A DNA stretch of 64,000 nucleotides from Metellina segmentata. Taxonomy: Eukaryota > Arthropoda > Arachnida > Araneae > Tetragnathidae. The notes under the pieces were generated by a model. That model had not been told where the DNA came from. It saw only the letters and a list, made by a program, of their open reading frames with translations, and searched no databases. Where the stretch lies: assembly GCA_947359465.1 (NCBI GenBank), contig OX375878.1:78288416-78352415 (forward strand), written 5' to 3'. Made by a program: the position numbers and the translations under genes. Each line of letters opens with the position of its first letter. Position 1 is the stretch's first letter. This document shows positions 1 to 11,100 of the stretch, piece after piece.

Positions 1-93
1 AATAAAGATAAAATGCAACAGTTAATTTCCATGACTAAATGATTTTCAGGGTAACAAGTTGTCAACTTCTGTTCTAGTTAAATATAAAGCTGC

Positions 94-439
94 GTTTACA
101 CTGGGGTTGAAAATATTTTTCTCCTCCTTTTTGTGTGGAAGATGTTTTACGACCCAATCCGGTGTAAATGCTTTGTGGACAATACAAAGAAGTGAGAACT
201 CTTCTCGTCCCTTTGTTGAAAAGAGTGATCACCCCTTTGTGTTGTAGACAAAATACTAGTGATGAGAATTTCATTGTGGAGAAATGTCCACCAAAAATGT
301 TGTAGTCCTTTGATCTTTACTGACTCCTGGTGAAAATGAAAATTGGTGTTGCAAATACGCCATCCCGACACACAAGATTGTGATGCTTTAAGAAGTTCGA
401 TGTTTGGAGGCGGGATGTGTTTGCAACTCCAGTGTAAAC
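94..439. repeat. MITE-like element with short inverted ends
   Basis: The left end reads GTTTACACTGGGGTTG and the right end, reverse-complemented, reads GTTTACACTGGAGTTG, giving an inverted repeat of about 16 bp around 346 bp of non-coding sequence. A related GGTGTAAATGC motif lies inside. I see no convincing target duplication, so the superfamily is unknown. The short ORFs inside resemble no protein I know. Confidence 0.5.
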
Positions 440-1162
440 ATGACTGAACTATGACCTATAGAAAAATGAAGAATAACATGCCATTTATGTATTTACCTTC
501 ACTTAATTTCACATCTCTTTAGCAACTATCTATATGAGTAAATATGAAAATTTGGTTTCAAATTCAAAATCTTAATAATGAATCTAAAACTTTTGATATA
601 TGTACTTAATTATAAAGAGATTAATAAAGGATTTCATGTCACTTTAGTTTTGAAGTCTTGCAAGTTAGCAAATGTTGAATTCTTAAGTAGTTATGAACAA
701 CATCCAGATCTTTTTGATATGTCATTTTTTGTTACCACTTCAAAAACAATGCATGGGTAGAAATTCCTTTTATGATCTCCTGAATCTAGAAACTTAGTTT
801 TTAAGTTATTTGAGGCTCTTGTTTTAGACACACTTTATATTCTTCTGGGTTTTAATCAAGTTTTGTTAAGACATTTTGGAAATTATTATTATTTTTTTGC
901 ATTTTAGGTCACTATGGCTTATTTCAGATAATTTCTATACATTTTTAGGTCAACAAAATATGAATCCTGGTCATACCTGCAACTTATGTATATAACCCCT
1001 TTTTCTACAGTGCATTTATAGAAATCAAATTTTGTGAATCACCTTGAAAAATTAATTAATGCTAAAACAAATTTTATTTTCATGTAACACATTATTTCTA
1101 TTATATCTCAATATGCACGGAAGCAATTAAAATATATTTATGTCAGTTTCTTGTATTTTCAG
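440..1162. other. gene-free stretch ending in a splice acceptor
   Basis: AT-rich sequence with no recognisable gene or repeat. It ends in a good 3' splice site (pyrimidine-rich run then TTTTCAG at 1156-1162), 12 bp before the first ATG of the DUF4508-like ORF. That gene therefore probably has a 5' non-coding exon further left. Confidence 0.45.
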
Positions 1163-1174
1163 GGACGACAATTC

Positions 1175-1438
1175 ATGTCATTTTGCTCTGAAAAGGATCA
1201 AATCCGATGCATACAGCATTGGTATCGCCTGTGGTCACCGGAACAAAGATCTAAATTTGGTGAGATATTATTTTACAGAGATTCTTCTGACATTTCGCAT
1301 TTGGACTTTGATTCCTTAAATATCTCATCTCCATCTGTATTTGAAAGCCAACTGAAGCTGTTCAAGCTTTGGTTTAATAAGTTGTCTGCTAAGGAAAAAG
1401 AAAACTTCATTCTTAAATGTGAGTTTGGAAGCCTCTGA
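1175..1438 (+). CDS. C14orf119-like (DUF4508-type) protein, first tandem copy
   Basis: An 87-residue ORF starting at ATG 1175, just after a splice acceptor at 1162. It resembles human C14orf119, a small conserved protein of unknown function. The family pattern is visible: an N-terminal IRCIQHWYRLWSPEQRSKF helix region, then SPSVFESQLKLFKLW followed by KEKENFI. It ends at TGA 1436 while its twin continues in the same frame downstream. A consensus donor GTGAGT lies at 1419-1424. Splicing from 1418 to 1512 (intron 1419-1511) would join both copies in frame into 189 residues, skipping the stop and the second ATG. Either two short proteins or one double-domain protein is possible; the acceptor at 1511 lacks a pyrimidine tract. 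Confidence 0.72.
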   Translation: MSFCSEKDQIRCIQHWYRLWSPEQRSKFGEILFYRDSSDISHLDFDSLNISSPSVFESQLKLFKLWFNKLSAKEKENFILKCEFGSL

Positions 1439-1498
1439 TAAACCAAAGCCAAGAGTCAAAGTTAATTAGAATATTTGGTCATTCAACTAAAATCCGTT

Positions 1499-1837
1499 AT
1501 GACAAACAAAGGTCCTATTGGAATTGCTGAACAATTAAATTATTTGATCCAATGGTTTATGGAATATAGTGAAATGCAGAAAGATGATTTCTATACCATC
1601 CTTCTTGACACCTATTCCCATAAGGATATGAATGGTGTGGCCAACTCCTTGAATAGCTTAGAATTGAATAATGAACGGCCACCAAGTATATTTCAATGTC
1701 GAATGAAGTTATTCCAGGAGTGGCATGCTGCATGGAACGAAGAAGAGAAAAACGAATTTTTAGCTCGATTGGGAAGAATGGATGAAAAATTTATGGAAAA
1801 AGTGAATGCTGAATTGGGTTGCAATAATGTAGAATAG
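1499..1837 (+). CDS. C14orf119-like (DUF4508-type) protein, second tandem copy
   Basis: A 112-residue ORF from ATG 1499 to TAG 1835. It is the closer match to human C14orf119: LNYLIQWFMEYSEMQKDDFY near the start, then the family signature RPPSIFQCRMKLFQEW and EEEKNEFL. It lies in the same frame as the first copy, separated by in-frame stops, and its ATG would fall inside a possible 93-nt intron joining the two. A poly(A) signal lies 63 bp past the stop, so the transcript probably ends before CDC23. The family function is unknown to me. Confidence 0.78.
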   Translation: MTNKGPIGIAEQLNYLIQWFMEYSEMQKDDFYTILLDTYSHKDMNGVANSLNSLELNNERPPSIFQCRMKLFQEWHAAWNEEEKNEFLARLGRMDEKFMEKVNAELGCNNVE

Positions 1838-1899
1838 TTATTATAGAGCTTATGCAGTTTTCATTCCATTTTTAATTTCTTGTGATTTGTGGAGGTTGT

Positions 1900-1905
1900 A
1901 ATAAA
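1900..1905 (+). terminator. poly(A) signal of the DUF4508-like gene
   Basis: Canonical AATAAA 63 bp after the stop at 1837, in an AT-rich stretch before the next gene. Confidence 0.5.
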
Positions 1906-2041
1906 TTGACCAACTTATGTGATTAAAATATGTATTTTTTAGTAATAACCTGAATTTTATTTGCTACATTGTTTTTTTCTTGATTTATTGAATATTTTGT
2001 GGTATGTTTCTCTTAAAAATATGTTCTTAAGTTCCTAAATT

Positions 2042-2050
2042 TTTTTGCAG
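2042..2050 (+). promoter_or_regulatory. 3' splice site in the CDC23 5' leader
   Basis: TTTTTGCAG, preceded by T-rich sequence, lies 37 bp before the CDC23 ATG. This suggests one intron in the 5' untranslated region although the coding region has none. The matching donor and promoter were not identified and may overlap the DUF4508-like gene. Confidence 0.45.
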
Positions 2051-2087
2051 CTATTTTGAAGATAAATTCACTCTTTAATGCTTAAAA

Positions 2088-3788
2088 ATGGCCCTCATAG
2101 GAGAATATGATTTAGAAAAGATTAGTTCTGATCTAAGAAAAATTGTGTTGCAATGTAATAAAAGAGGATTGCGGAACACTGTTAGTTGGGCTGCTGAGTT
2201 GTATCTTTCTTTGAGTGACTCGGTACAAGCTGAACCAGATGGGATAGATGAAACAGAAGTTATGGATAAAAAAGAATTTGCTCTCTATTCATTAGCCAAA
2301 TCTTATTTTGATTGCCAGGAATATGACAGAGCTTCTTTCTTTGCTCAAAGTTGTCAGACTTCAGTTGCAAGGTTTCTACATTATTATTCCATATACTCTT
2401 CGGGGGAGAAAAAACGACTGGACGACATAGCAGAAGTTGCACCACCCAACGACAAGTCTAAAAATGCAGTTCTAAAATCCTTACGACTTCAATTGCAAAA
2501 GGCACATCTTGCTGGTACTTTGGATGGATACTGTTTATACTTATATGGTGTTGTTTTGAAAAAGCTACAGCTAGAGAAACATGCATTAGAGATCCTCTGT
2601 GAAGCAATTCAAAAGGAGCCTATGTACTGGGGATCATGGCTAGAACTTGCCACTTTAGTTTCAGATAAGGAAATGCTGAATGATCTGTTTTTGCCAGATT
2701 GTTGGATAAAAGATTTTTTCCTAGCTCATACATATCTAGAAATTCAAATGAATGAATCTGCCTTGGAGATATACTCCAAACTCATGGAAGAGGGTTTCTC
2801 CAAGAGTACTTATGTAATGGCTCAAATTGCCATAGCATATCATAACATGAGAGATTTGGAAAAGGCTATCAATGGCTTCCAAGACATACTCAAGGCTGAT
2901 CCATATAGGTTGGACAACATGGATATATATTCTAATCTGTTGTATGTACGCGAAATGAGGGTTGAACTGAGCAACCTTGCTCACAACTCTTGTGATATTG
3001 ACAAGTATAGATTCGAGACATGCTGTGTAATCGGTAATTTCTACAGTTTGCGTACTCAGCACGAAAAAGCAGTTTTGTATTTTCAGAGAGCACTGAAGCT
3101 GAATCCAAATTATCTCTCAGCTTGGACTTTAATGGGGCATGAGTACATGGAAATGAAAAACACCAGTTTTGCTATACAAGCTTATAGGCAGGCTATTGAA
3201 GTTAACAGGAGAGATTACCGTGCCTGGTATGGATTGGGACAGACGTACGAGATTTTGAAAATGCCCTTTTATTGCCTTTACTATTACAAACAGGCACAAC
3301 AACTCCGACCTTATGACTCTCGCATGCTAGTAGCTTTGGGAGAAGCATATGAAAAACTCGAAAAACTTAAAGAAGCAAAGAAGTGCTTCTGGAAGGCCCA
3401 TGCTGTGGGTGATATTGAGGGCTTGGCCTTAATAAAACTTGCAAAAATGTATGAAAAATTGAATGAAGAAAAGCAAGCGGCAGCTGCTTATACAGATTAC
3501 ATCCGAGATGCTGAAGCCAGAAATGCAACTGACAGAGATGAGTTGTGTCATGCATGCTTATACTTAGCAAAATATTACTTTGAACATCTGAAATTGGAGG
3601 AAGCTCATGAAAATGCTCAAAAGTGTTTAGATTTCCCAGAAACAAAAGAAGATGCCAAAACTCTCTTGAGACAGATTGCTGCACGTCGTATTCATACAGA
3701 AGAAAATAGGAACAATGCATCACAATTTCGTCATCAAAACACCCTGGAAGGACATTTATCTCCTATGAATCTGACATTCACACCTTAA
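2088..3788 (+). CDS. CDC23: anaphase-promoting complex subunit 8 (CDC23)
   Basis: An uninterrupted 566-residue ORF, close to the roughly 597 residues of human CDC23/APC8. APC8 is a TPR scaffold subunit of the anaphase-promoting complex (APC/C), the ubiquitin ligase that drives mitotic exit; the TPR lobe holds co-activators. The N-terminal segment (IGEYDLEKISSDLRKIVLQC) and internal repeats fit the family. TPR helices with W-LG-Y-A-P spacing are clear from about residue 310 to 500, for example NPNYLSAWTLMGHEYMEMKN and DYRAWYGLGQTYE. The C terminus ends in LSPMNLTFTP, like vertebrate APC8. ATG 2088 begins the conserved N terminus. The coding region has no intron, unlike COPB2 and UBXN1 nearby. 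It faces COPB2 tail to tail. Confidence 0.97.
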   Translation: MALIGEYDLEKISSDLRKIVLQCNKRGLRNTVSWAAELYLSLSDSVQAEPDGIDETEVMDKKEFALYSLAKSYFDCQEYDRASFFAQSCQTSVARFLHYYSIYSSGEKKRLDDIAEVAPPNDKSKNAVLKSLRLQLQKAHLAGTLDGYCLYLYGVVLKKLQLEKHALEILCEAIQKEPMYWGSWLELATLVSDKEMLNDLFLPDCWIKDFFLAHTYLEIQMNESALEIYSKLMEEGFSKSTYVMAQIAIAYHNMRDLEKAINGFQDILKADPYRLDNMDIYSNLLYVREMRVELSNLAHNSCDIDKYRFETCCVIGNFYSLRTQHEKAVLYFQRALKLNPNYLSAWTLMGHEYMEMKNTSFAIQAYRQAIEVNRRDYRAWYGLGQTYEILKMPFYCLYYYKQAQQLRPYDSRMLVALGEAYEKLEKLKEAKKCFWKAHAVGDIEGLALIKLAKMYEKLNEEKQAAAAYTDYIRDAEARNATDRDELCHACLYLAKYYFEHLKLEEAHENAQKCLDFPETKEDAKTLLRQIAARRIHTEENRNNASQFRHQNTLEGHLSPMNLTFTP

Positions 3789-4001
3789 TGTATTTAAAAT
3801 GTTATATTAACAAGAGTTAATTTTTTTTTTTTTTGCATCAAATGTACATTGATGATTCATGTCAATTATGAAATACATTTTCAATAACTCTTTGCTTCTA
3901 GTTTTATTTTCAGTTAACTAGATGAGAACAAAATATAAACTTTGCATTCTATTTAAAGTAGTTTTGTATTGTACTTTCTAAAAACAAATTAAGGCATCCA
4001 T

Positions 4002-4007
4002 AATAAA
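4002..4007 (+). terminator. candidate poly(A) signal of CDC23
   Basis: AATAAA about 215 bp after the CDC23 stop, the first canonical signal downstream. Another AATAAA lies near 5063. Confidence 0.45.
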
Positions 4008-4009
4008 AC

Positions 4010-5678
4010 TTACAAGATAAATCTTCCAGAATTTTCTTTACAATGTGGGAAATTTTCAAATGATGCCAAATTTGTCATTTTGTGCCACATTTTTACAATC
4101 CATAAAAAAATTATATTGAAATCGATGGCAAGTTGCCACAAAAGTTTACTTTGGGCAAGCCAATATTAGAAACTTTAATTTCGCATTTATTGTAAAAGAA
4201 TTTATAATTTCCATTTGTACTTGTTTTGATCTTAGGAATTGATTTTCTCTAAAAATCTTCCCGATATTTTGTCTTGGTTGTTACCAGATATACATTTACA
4301 GTAAAATCTAAAGCATGAACAACTTATTTTGATTCAATGAGTTGTCCATTTGTCTAAAACAGAAGTCTGCTTTTCAAGATATTTTGTCTGAGCATATTTC
4401 TGTAAAGTTTTCTTGATGTTGAAGTCATTTAATGCCCGATTAAGTAATTTCAGAAATGTTTATGGATACAAAAATATTGAACTTTTTTCACCTTGATGTG
4501 CTAAAAAACTCCTGTAACAACAGAAATTGGTGTGTGTTACAAATGTCAATTTTTGAAAAATAGGAATGATTTGAAATGTATTTTACATTTTCAGTGAACA
4601 AAACCATAGAAAGAAATTATCAAAATTTAGCTTCAATCTAAAAGTTTTTTTTTTTTTTTTGACAAATACCTGAAAATTATTAAGTTTATGTGTATAAGTT
4701 TAAAATGTTGAATTAAAAATTCAAGTACTAGTTTTCTTCATATTTGAATGCATTGTGTTTATAAAACATGCAAAGTTGAAATTTCATATTGTATTACTAA
4801 AATTGTAGACTTAGTGTTTGCAGTTGGGTAATTTAAGAAAATTCAAACCAATCAAGTACAGGTCATTTTTTAAAGTAATCTTTAGATGAATTTGCAAATT
4901 TGAATGTGTTTTCAATGAATGGTCTCCTTTTTTGTAAAGTTAACAACAACAGCTATCAATTAATGATAGTATATTTTTCATCCAAAAATATGAAACAATT
5001 TTTACATTATGTTTGATAAATATGCTTTTGTATTTGTAAAACAATACTTGTGCCATTCCAATGGAATAAATTTTTTTGCAATTGTGCAAAAGAAATTATT
5101 TTGATTTCATTATTTTCTTTTTGATACACTATTATCTAGAACCTCTTTCGTGAAGTGATAATTTCACATTATATTGCAAAACTTTGTTAGTTGTATTTAA
5201 TTTTCTTAGTAAAGTATTTTATATGGAGATCATTCCAATTAAATTATAATATCATTTCTATTATGTAATTAAATGTCTGTTTGCTGCCCTCGGGCACATC
5301 TTGGGAGTGTGCCGGCTTCATGAATCTAACATACTTGTGGGATTTATTGTCAATATAGTAAACACAAAAATCGCATTCCTTCGATACCCAAGTGATTTTT
5401 TTCTGCTTTAATGCCATTATTCTATTCCTCTTTTTTATTTTAAACTTTTACAATATTTTTTTGTTTGTTATATTTGATACAACTTAGCCAATTGTGGCCC
5501 TTGTGCCATAACCCAAAGTTTACTTTCAGGTCGAATTTAAAACAGGGGTGTGTTTTAACTAAATTCAATATTTTCTTTTTAACTAACTAGTTACTATAGC
5601 AAATGAATTCCAAATTAAATGTAGACACAATTTCCTGAACTGCATTTTTCAGTTCTCCAGCGGTTTGTACAAGCTAAG
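4010..5678. other. gene-free AT-rich intergenic DNA
   Basis: Sequence between the CDC23 3' end and the inverted repeat at 5679. No ORF of interest, RNA gene or repeat with clear ends is visible. A short GC-richer patch sits near 5285-5315. Part may be a long CDC23 3' UTR. Confidence 0.4.
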
Positions 5679-5963
5679 CTAGCAAGACCAAAATCCTTTT
5701 AATTTCAAAATCTCAAGCTAATATTAGTTTGAATATTTGCTATTCATTAGTTGTCCATGCAAGCTTAGTATTTTAAATTAAGGTTGGGTATTATAATATC
5801 AATGTGGGTGATCATGAAATGCCGATTCAGATTTTAAAACGAACAGCATATGTAGATTATGAGAACAATTAGTTTTTAATTGCATGGACAACTAATGAAT
5901 AGCAAATATTCAAACTAATAATAGCTTGAGATTTTGAAATTAAAAGGATTTTGGTCTTGCTAG
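5679..5963. repeat. 84-bp near-perfect inverted repeat (fold-back)
   Basis: The left arm, 5679-5762, starts CTAGCAAGACCAAAATCC. The right arm, 5880-5963, is its reverse complement with only about one mismatch. The 117-bp spacer is AT-rich and non-coding. RNA copied from it would form a long hairpin. It may be a fold-back transposon; I see no target duplication. Confidence 0.85.
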
Positions 5964-6536
5964 TTGTGAATATCAAGTTTCAGAAATATTAAAATATGTT
6001 GAACTTAAAAAACTAACTTCAAGACAGTCATTCATTAGCCGTGTTGAGATGTATCTGATAACTTTTCACTGGAGCAATAAGCCTCTTTTTTATACCCAAA
6101 GTCTTGAGACTTTCTTGTAGACAGGTATTTCCCCCTTGCATCAACACTAAAAGATTTTGATATGGCATGACTTGAACAAAGATCAAAGTTATCCACATGT
6201 GAAACCTTCTCTACTTAGGTAAACAACTATGTTTAGTGTGACCCAGTGCTTTGATAATTGTTGGAGCCATAGCTAACTCATTTGAAATCAAACTGGAAAA
6301 TCTGATATATCATATTTCTAATCCAAGTATCGTATTAATTTTGTATATCAAATACATTTTATGCAGCTGTGCCCCAGTAATTGGGCTAAGTTGTGAAGTA
6401 TTTATTAAATTCCTGTCTTGGCCTCTACATGATATTAAAGGCTATTGCAAACTGTTATAAGATCTGAATTTCAGAATTTTTTTATCTTGACTGCATTATA
6501 TCTTCTGTGAAATTGCTCTCCAGCTGCTTCATTTAA

Positions 6537-6821
6537 AGGGACATTACATGTGCTGCATGATTCACCAACAAGCGTTTTATCAGCATGGATAGCAATATTG
6601 AAATGATATATTTGCTGGGAAATTCAATCAATTTTAATAGATCGAACACAATTATGGCAGTGTAACATTTCTTGAAGCAATTATGAGCCGTTACATTAAA
6701 TTGAAGCTTGTGTTTCAGGGTATACCATAAAATAAAGGTGGAGAAATTTGATCTAAAAAGATTTGAAAGAAAGGGATTTGATGAAAACGTTCTTGCCAAA
6801 TGGTTTATTTGTCCTGCCCCT
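6537..6821. mobile_element. 285-bp MITE flanked by TTAA
   Basis: The ends are AGGGACATTAC on the left and, reverse-complemented, AGGGGCAGGAC on the right. TTAA flanks both sides (6533-6536 and 6822-6825). A TTAA target fits piggyBac or Kolobok-type elements, and the length fits a non-autonomous MITE. The inverted repeats are short and imperfect, so the superfamily is tentative. Confidence 0.5.
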
Positions 6822-6825
6822 TTAA

Positions 6826-7654
6826 ATGTTGTCATGAAACTACATGAGTATTTCTAAATATATTAAAAAGTAGGAAGTCAGTATCTCGTTATTTCGATTC
6901 TTAACCTAAAATACCCAAAATGATTTAGTTGAATGCCATTAAGTGAAAATAGTCTACACACATTTAGAATGTTGACTAAATTTTAAAAATGAAGACAACA
7001 TGAAGACAGTTTTAGAAAGGTTTTCTAAAACAAGATTAATTGTAAGTCTTCACCAAAAATATATTTTATGATGAAAAGTTCTGCTATTCATTCCCCCTAT
7101 TTGCTGAGAATAAAATGGTGAGCAAAATCAAAATAAGGTCAGGATTCGAGATTTAAAAAATCTAACGAAATGTATAAAAGCAGTTATTTGAAAGGTTGAT
7201 ATAATTTGTTCCTGTTGGACATGCAAGGCTGTATCAATAAATCCAGCTTCTAAAAAAGGTCCAATGTCCATTTTGCAAGTTTTTGATAACACCTGATTTA
7301 TCAATTAAAGGTAGCATACAAAATATTTTTCAATGTTTTGGCGAGGCAATTGGCATTTGTATTATAACTTTCAAACAAGTTTCTTTCAAAAGTAAAAAAC
7401 TTGGAATGTTCACATTTAAAAGAATGACAAGTTAGCATCCCAAAATTGTATTCATATATAATTCCAAAACAAAATATTTCATATCTTAATTTTGACAAGT
7501 TTCAGTATCAAAGGATCAGAATCCAGAAAATCATTGCTTTCTCTTGCATCAGATGTAACATCTTGTTAAGTATTTAGTATGGAAGCTTATAACTCCCTGG
7601 ACAATTATGACATTCGTAAGATCTAATAATATAACAAGTTTTTAAGTTTAATTA
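6826..7654. other. gene-free AT-rich intergenic DNA before the COPB2 3' end
   Basis: No convincing gene, RNA or repeat is visible between the TTAA-flanked MITE and the COPB2 polyadenylation signals. Confidence 0.4.
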
Positions 7655-7693
7655 TTTATTCACACATTAACAATTGCTTTGACAAAATTTATT
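7655..7693 (-). terminator. candidate poly(A) signals of COPB2
   Basis: Two AATAAA motifs on the minus strand (7693-7688 and 7660-7655) lie about 420-455 nt past the COPB2 stop. They imply a 3' UTR of roughly 0.45 kb covering about 7640-8110. Confidence 0.5.
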
Positions 7694-8110
7694 TTTAACA
7701 AAATATTTCCAATTAAAATGAAGATATATTCTAACTCTTACTCTAGTTTTGTATATAAAATATTCAGAAACAAATTATGTATACATAGCATATGGAGATA
7801 GAAAAACCATGCATACAGATATTCGAAATGTAACCCAGTTGCATCAGTGTACATTTTAGTTATAGAATACACAAATATAATGCTTTCTTTCATAAACAGC
7901 ACATCAACGGAATATTGCAAATTCCTTACCAAACACATATGAATGAATTTACAAATGCCGTCTCTGATGACTATGAATTTGTCAGTATAGTACTGAAAAG
8001 AATGTCCTTTCACACAAGAGTCTTGTGAATATTTAGATGAAACAACAATTTCCCATCTCCTGAAATATAATCTAGCAACATTCAAAGGCGTCAGTGAGTT
8101 AAAAGTCACT

Positions 8111-8143
8111 CTACGCGATATCTTCTTCATCAAGTAAGACATC
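8111..8143 (-). CDS. COPB2: COPB2 exon 22, C terminus and stop
   Basis: Encodes [10 protein letters not shown] then TAG at 8113-8111. The acidic ending parallels the family C terminus. The 134-codon ORF at 7738-8142 is another frame of this exon and its 3' UTR. Confidence 0.88.
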   Translation of the reverse strand, partial: DVLLDEEDIA

Positions 8144-11100
8144 CTATGTAAAAATACAAAAGTTAATTATTTTAAATATACATTACATATCAAAACAAAG
8201 TACATTACTTGACATTATCACAAGAACTTACATTATCCTCTTCATCAAGAACAAGGTCCTGGAGATCAAGTTCCAATTCTTCATTTAGGTCAAAATTGTC
8301 TATCTCATCTTGGATCTAAGTAAACACAAGTTTGCAAAAATAAAATTCAGAAAAGGGGGAAAATGCTTAGCATAAAGTTTGTACTTGTAGTTTTAAGTTG
8401 TATAGTTTCAAAGGCATTCTGACAAAAAAAAATCAAGAGCACACAAACTACATGTTATGAAGTTTTACAAAATTTTATTATTACTTTTTGAGAATTCGAG
8501 TCCAAATGAAGAGTAAGGACCTGGATACTGATTGCCTACCCATCAAGCATATCAGTAGCATAGTTATCAGAAGTTTATATATAATGTTTTTATGTAGCAT
8601 GTTAAAATCTTATCAACCATAATTATTCAAAGATAAGTAAAGTCCAAATAAATTTTGATTTCTGATTCAATTTTCCTTAACATGGTGGGTTACAATCCCG
8701 AGACTGATAGTTTTAAAGTAAAGAATTATTTTTAGTACTGATTATACAGGGTGGCAACAAAATCCTCAAAAATAAGTTCCGATATTTGCATGATTTCCCT
8801 GATTTTACAATTCCCTTACGAAATATCCGTGATTGGTATCTATATACAGTATCCACACAATATTTTTAAATATTTAGGGTCGATAGGGTGAAAAGATAAC
8901 TCTCCACAAATATTTTGTATTTTTTCTCTTTAGATAGTTTAATTCTTATTGTAAGGAATGGAACCCTTAATAGAACTCTTAAAATAGCAATTGAAAAAAA
9001 CTGGAGAAAAATACCAAATTATTTTGAATATGAACTTATTACATCTGACACTACATTATCATACTGTACATCAAAATCAAATGCAAACATCATTAAATGT
9101 TCTACAAAAATGTAATTGCAGGGCTCCTAACAGGTTTCAAGGTCCAAAAAGGTGACAAAAGTGACTAATTAAACCAAAAAGTGACTAATCGAGCCAAAAA
9201 AAGTAACAAACAACAATAATGCTAAATATATTCAAGTATAAAGATAGAAAATAAAAAGATCCTCCCAAGCTACCCCTATCTTTTATTTTTCTTTCTTTGG
9301 AAGGATATTTTCATTTTCTTCATTTAAAAAGTACATAATTTTAAAATATTAACATACAAATTTTAAAAAATCGGAATTATGATTTTTTAATTCATTTATT
9401 TTTGACACAGCTTGAAGAATTTCTTCCTCTTCTTTGAAAAATTATGTCTTAATTTTTGTTGTTGAAAAAGTCTGAAATTAATTTTGTCTTTTTCTTCTCA
9501 ATAGAAGAATGTGCATTTTTTAAAGTCTGCCTTTGGTGACCAGCATCATCTGAGACTTTAGCCGTTCCTTCAATCATTGCCTGAACACCTCATCCTCTTC
9601 CTTACACATAATTTTAAGTTTTCGTTCTTCTATCACCTTTCTTTTCTTTGCCAGCTGCTTTAAATTTTTTTCTCTGCTTCCAGTCTATCTTTTTATTTTC
9701 TGTCCTTCTCTAATTTTTCTTGTGCCTTACGTTTTATATCTTCTAAATAGGCACTGTAGGCTTTATATGCAACCCTTACCATATCCATTAGCTTTGATGT
9801 GATTGACACCAAATAAGGTTAATTGTCAAAATTTGCCAAGCTACTTTTAACCGTCTTCAATGCATTGAGTGTGCATTCTGACATTGATGCTCTGTCTCCT
9901 GTCAAAGCTCTTGCTGAGGCTGAAAAGTCAAGTTCAATGTCTGCACTACCATGAGAAAGTGACAGAGCAGTCTTCACTAGCTTTGACACAACTGGGTACT
10001 TAGGATCCACACCACTAATGCAGGGTTGCCAACCTTTTCTGAGCAGCTTCAGGAGCATTCTCATAAAATTTCAGGAGTTTTGAGGCTGCTTCCGGAGCAA
10101 CGCGAAAATCAAGACAAAAATTAAATATCTGCATATTTTTCTTTAAAAACAGTCATAAAATTCCCGATTAGCACAAATAATTTATTTTTAGTCCCAAATG
10201 CAAACGTCCAAAATAAGGAACTGTCAAAAATTTCGAAAAAATAAAAATAAATATTGGATGTTTTGCTAACCCGTTTTTTTTTTGTTTTTCTCACTTTTTT
10301 CCATCTTTCTGACAATTTTCATAGAACAGGTAGGTAAACCTGAACCTAATTGATGAAACAACGCAAAATAACGGACATGTTCAGAGTAAATACCACACAG
10401 AAAAATTTAAAAGATTTGCAAGTAAAATTTCTTGCATTGTTTTAAAAAAATTCTTATTTATATATATATCTGCTATTTTAGTACTATTGCAAACGCAAAA
10501 TTCGCGCAGGGGAGGTTAGATTAAGGTTTTTTTGACCAAAAATGCAAATAATCTTAAATCCGGAAAGGCCGAGGACAAAATGATTCCGAATTTTGTACTT
10601 TGTACTGTTTAAAGGATAAAAAATTACATGTATACATAAAAGGTTTTATCCTTAAATTATAGAAACAAAATTCTAGCACACAATTTCTCCGAAAATGGAA
10701 AACATTTTCCTTTTCCCTAGATCGAAGCGATTTCGGGAGTGAACCAATGATTATGCGGATTTTCGATTCTTTAGTGTAGAAACTCTAGAAGTTCCGGAGC
10801 ACTTGGCAACTCTGCTAATGTCTCACAGTCTGAAGAATTGGTTCTAATAAACATCAATATGCTTCATTCTAAATCCGTATTCCTCAAATTATCTTTGGAG
10901 TAATTTCCACTCATCCAGTAGTATGTCTGTCGGGACATCCCATAGCATTGCTCTTGCAAATTCTAATACTTGTTGAACACTCTCGCCACTGAGTCTCTCA
11001 AGAGGACCAACACAGGATAAGCTTTTAAGGAGAGATGAAATGAAGGAGGAATTCTTCAAAAGATATTTAACATTGGCAATGTAATGATTCTGAGCCCTTA

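Noticed and set aside
59..371. Three overlapping short ORFs at the left edge
   Set aside because: They lie inside the MITE-like inverted repeat on both strands, show no family resemblance and no splice context.
7738..8142. 134-codon minus-strand ORF
   Set aside because: It is another frame of COPB2 exon 22 and its 3' UTR; the beta'-COP frame stops at 8111.
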